Shown in pieces: positions 62,030 to 64,000 of a stretch of DNA of 64,000 nt. Under the pieces are notes generated by a model that was not told where the DNA came from, did not search any database, and saw only the letters and a program-made list of their open reading frames with translations. The position numbers were made by a program, and so were the translations under genes. The stretch spans positions 1-64,000 of the forward strand of contig CABRZR010000003.1 in NCBI GenBank assembly GCA_902475535.1. The letters run 5' to 3'. Within the stretch, counting starts at the first letter, position 1. Each line of letters starts with the position of its first letter. The DNA comes from QAMH01 sp900556425. Lineage in GTDB: Bacteria; Actinomycetota; Coriobacteriia; Coriobacteriales; QAMH01.

Positions 62030-63385
62030 ATGACACACAGCGATGCGCAAGGCAATTGCGTACTCTATCTCTCGGACGTTCACGGCGAATTCGATACCTT
62101 CGCCTATCTGCTCGATGGCTGGCGCGACGACTTGCGCTGGGCCCATCTCGTCGGCGACGTCTACGATCGCGGTCCTGCCCCGGACAAGATCATCGAACTG
62201 CTCATGGCCTATCCTGATGCCGACATCCAATGGGGTAACCATGATGTGGTATGGATGGGTGCTGCGCTCGGACAGCCGGGTTGCATTGCCCATGTTGTGC
62301 GCAACTGCGCGCGATATGGCAATCTAGACATCTTGACTAGTTCGTACGACATTGACCTTGCCCCCCTCGCACGGTTTGCGCTCTCCGCCTACGCCGATGA
62401 CCCCTGTGACGCTTTCGCGCTCAAGTCGAACCCCGGGCTCACTGACGCAGAGCTCGAAATGAACGTCAAGATTCAAAAGGCAATGGCGGTTCTGCAATTC
62501 AAGATCGAGGCTGCGCTCATAGACAAGTACCCCAGTTTTGGGCTCGAAGACAGGAAGCTCCTGCACCTCATCGATTACGACGCCAAGACCGTCGCCGTCG
62601 ATGGCGTCATCTACGAACTCACAGATATCTACTTCCCCACCGTCGACCGCGATGACCCGTATAGGCTCACCGATGAGGAGCAGGCCGTCATGGACTATCT
62701 CGTCGACGCGTTTACGGGCTGCGAAAAGCTCGCACGGCACATTCGCTTCCTCTTCGAGCGTGGCAGTCTCTACAAGATCTGCGACGGCGATTTGCTCGCG
62801 CATGCCTGCGTGCCGCTCAACGAGGATGGCACGCTCAAGGAAGTCGACATCTTCGGGGTAACCTGCAAGGGCAAAGGCCTCTACGATGAGGCGCAGAAAT
62901 GGGTGCGCACGGCTTTCGAATCCGATGACGAGGCCATGCGCGAGAAGGGCCGCGACCTCATCTGGTATCTGTGGCTCGGCCCGGGATCGCCACTCTTTGC
63001 CAAGAGCAAGATGGCGACCTTTGAAATCTACCTTTGCAAGGACAAGGCGGCGCGCAAGGAGGAAAAGAACGCCTTCTATCTACTGCTCGACGAGAAAGAA
63101 CCGTACGAGCGCATCTTCGAGGACTTTGGACTCGACCCCGCACGCGCCCGCATCATCTGCGGTCACGTGCCGGTCAAGGCAAAAGACGGCGAGGATCCCG
63201 TCAAGGCGGGCGGACGCGTCATCTGCATCGACGGCGGCATGTCGGCGGCGTACAGCAAGACGACGGGGCTGCAAGGATACGCGCTCACGCGCAAGGACGA
63301 GCGTTTCACGCTCTTTGCCATCAGGAGCTTCGACAAGGACACGAAGACGATCGTCACCGAAGCCAGGGAGATTCCGCCACGATAG
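62030..63385 (+). CDS. fbp: Class-3 fructose-1,6-bisphosphatase, short form
   Basis: 451 residues from the ATG at 62030 (GAGGAG 6 nt upstream). The metallophosphatase core is YLSDVHGEFDTF (D16, H18), LVGDVYDRG and IQWGNHDVVWMG. The rest follows the firmicute-type FBPase pattern: YFPTVDRDDPYRLTDEE, LWLGPGSPLFAKSKMATFE, ICGHVPVKAKDGEDPVKAGG and CIDGGMSAAY. It dephosphorylates fructose 1,6-bisphosphate in gluconeogenesis. It lacks the N-terminal extension and the internal segment between SDxHGE and GDxxDRG present in the roughly 650-residue Bacillus-type enzyme. Confidence 0.92.
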   Translation: MTHSDAQGNCVLYLSDVHGEFDTFAYLLDGWRDDLRWAHLVGDVYDRGPAPDKIIELLMAYPDADIQWGNHDVVWMGAALGQPGCIAHVVRNCARYGNLDILTSSYDIDLAPLARFALSAYADDPCDAFALKSNPGLTDAELEMNVKIQKAMAVLQFKIEAALIDKYPSFGLEDRKLLHLIDYDAKTVAVDGVIYELTDIYFPTVDRDDPYRLTDEEQAVMDYLVDAFTGCEKLARHIRFLFERGSLYKICDGDLLAHACVPLNEDGTLKEVDIFGVTCKGKGLYDEAQKWVRTAFESDDEAMREKGRDLIWYLWLGPGSPLFAKSKMATFEIYLCKDKAARKEEKNAFYLLLDEKEPYERIFEDFGLDPARARIICGHVPVKAKDGEDPVKAGGRVICIDGGMSAAYSKTTGLQGYALTRKDERFTLFAIRSFDKDTKTIVTEAREIPPR

Positions 63386-63403
63386 CGACAAACACGCGCG
63401 CGG

Positions 63404-63430
63404 GGAAGTCGCTTCGCTCGACGACTTTCC
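63404..63430. terminator. Hairpin between convergent fbp and rsmB-like genes
   Basis: GGAAGTCG (63404-63411) and CGACTTTCC (63422-63430) pair with one bulged T around a 10-nt loop. It lies 19 nt after the fbp stop and just before the rsmB-like stop. Moderate support only. Confidence 0.4.
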
Positions 63431-63438
63431 TGTGCACC

Positions 63439-64000
63439 CTACACTCGTTGCAAAACCGTGGCGAAATGGCCATCGGGGCCGTCGAGCGTGGGAAGCGTCG
63501 CAAACGAACCTTCGTCGATACGCCAGGTATCTTGTGGTTGTGCCGCGAGAAAGCCATCAACGACCTGCTGGTTCTCCTCGGCAAGGATGCTGCAGGTCGC
63601 GTAGACGAGCGTGCCACCAGGCTTCACGCGCGTAGCAGCCTCGTCGAGCAGCGCGCGCTGCAGGGCCGCGAGCTCGGCGACATCTTCAGGCGTGAGGTTC
63701 CAGCGAATCTCGGGATGACGGCGCATGGTGCCCGTGCCCGAGCACGGCGCGTCGAGCAGCACGGCGCCATAGTGCGGCAGTATGCCATCGACTGCGTCAA
63801 GCGCGCATGCATCGCCCGCAAGCGACATGACATCCTCGATACCCGCCTGTTGCATGCGCTCGGCATGGAGCCGTGCACGGTACTCGTGAAGGTCGACAGC
63901 ATGAATGGGCACCGTATGCCCGAGCGCCTCGAGTGCGCGGCTCTCGAGCAGCATCGTCTTGGTGCCCCTCCCCGCTCCTATCTCGAGTATCGTCCCATCA
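63439..64000 (-). CDS. rsmB: 16S rRNA m5C methyltransferase, RsmB/Sun type, N-terminus outside window
   Basis: The frame is open to the right edge, giving about 187 C-terminal residues. Visible: the SAM loop region TILEIGAGRGTKTMLLES, VLLDAPCSGTGTMRRHPEIRW and the catalytic cysteine motif YATCSILAEENQQVV. The family (NOL1/NOP2/Sun) methylates cytosine 5 in rRNA; RsmB (C967) is the most likely member. The PGGK-type motif reads GAGRGTKT, a mild variation. It is convergent with fbp. Confidence 0.9.
   Translation of the reverse strand, partial: DGTILEIGAGRGTKTMLLESRALEALGHTVPIHAVDLHEYRARLHAERMQQAGIEDVMSLAGDACALDAVDGILPHYGAVLLDAPCSGTGTMRRHPEIRWNLTPEDVAELAALQRALLDEAATRVKPGGTLVYATCSILAEENQQVVDGFLAAQPQDTWRIDEGSFATLPTLDGPDGHFATVLQRV

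Overview
The window is a GC-rich, gene-dense chromosomal segment of a Gram-positive anaerobe, most likely a member of the Coriobacteriia (Actinomycetota). The evidence is an actinobacterial-style division cluster that has sepF, yggT and divIVA but no ftsA, a murE with the meso-DAP signature, rubrerythrin and a ferredoxin-dependent 2-oxoacid oxidoreductase (anaerobic metabolism), and a BspA-type leucine-rich-repeat surface protein of the kind common in gut and oral anaerobes. Genus cannot be fixed from the sequence alone. Nearly everything lies on the minus strand; the plus-strand exceptions are a toxin-antitoxin pair, comEA-comEC, two exported cell-wall hydrolases and fbp.

Layout. 1-2.6 kb: 5' part of a surface LRR protein, then a RelB/PIN toxin-antitoxin cassette bracketed by direct 52-bp palindromic repeats. 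2.6-15.6 kb (minus): housekeeping genes, with likely transcription order trmH-like, degenerate SDR, xthA, rarA, a membrane coiled-coil protein, alaS, ruvX, mltG, yqeG-like, aroE, ligA; rubrerythrin lies just upstream. 15.7-23.5 kb (minus): holA, tRNA-Gln, tRNA-Glu, rpsT, lepA, dusB, hemW, dnaJ, metA. hemW carries an in-frame palindromic insertion. 23.9-27 kb (plus): comEA-comEC, ending at a strong two-way terminator.

27-35.4 kb (minus): the most distinctive region. A four-subunit 2-oxoacid:ferredoxin oxidoreductase (korDABC order) and a MinD/ParA-like P-loop protein are flanked by two paralogous pairs, each an XRE-cupin regulator followed by an AMP-forming acyl-CoA synthetase. Together they could activate carboxylic acids to acyl-CoAs and interconvert these with 2-oxoacids at the expense of ferredoxin, under two related regulators. 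35.6-37.7 kb (minus): an HPt protein and a REC-GGDEF-EAL protein, a phosphorelay-to-c-di-GMP module. 37.9-39.9 kb (plus): a Tat-exported NlpC/P60 hydrolase and a C39-like exported peptidase. 39.9-40.3 kb: RNase P RNA.

40.4-61.6 kb (minus): a nearly complete division and cell wall (dcw) cluster in transcription order mraZ-rsmH-ftsL-ftsI-murE-murF-mraY-murD-ftsW-murG-murC-ftsQ-[SDR]-ftsZ-pgeF-yggS-sepF-proC-yggT-divIVA-yggU. The mraZ promoter is overlaid by TGGG boxes that fit MraZ autorepression. An SDR dehydrogenase with its own terminator separates ftsQ from ftsZ. 62-64 kb: a short class-3 fructose-1,6-bisphosphatase (plus) and the 3' part of an rsmB-like rRNA methyltransferase gene (minus).

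Starts were chosen from Shine-Dalgarno spacing wherever several were possible; several genes use GTG or TTG. All family assignments come from reading translated sequence by eye, with no database search.
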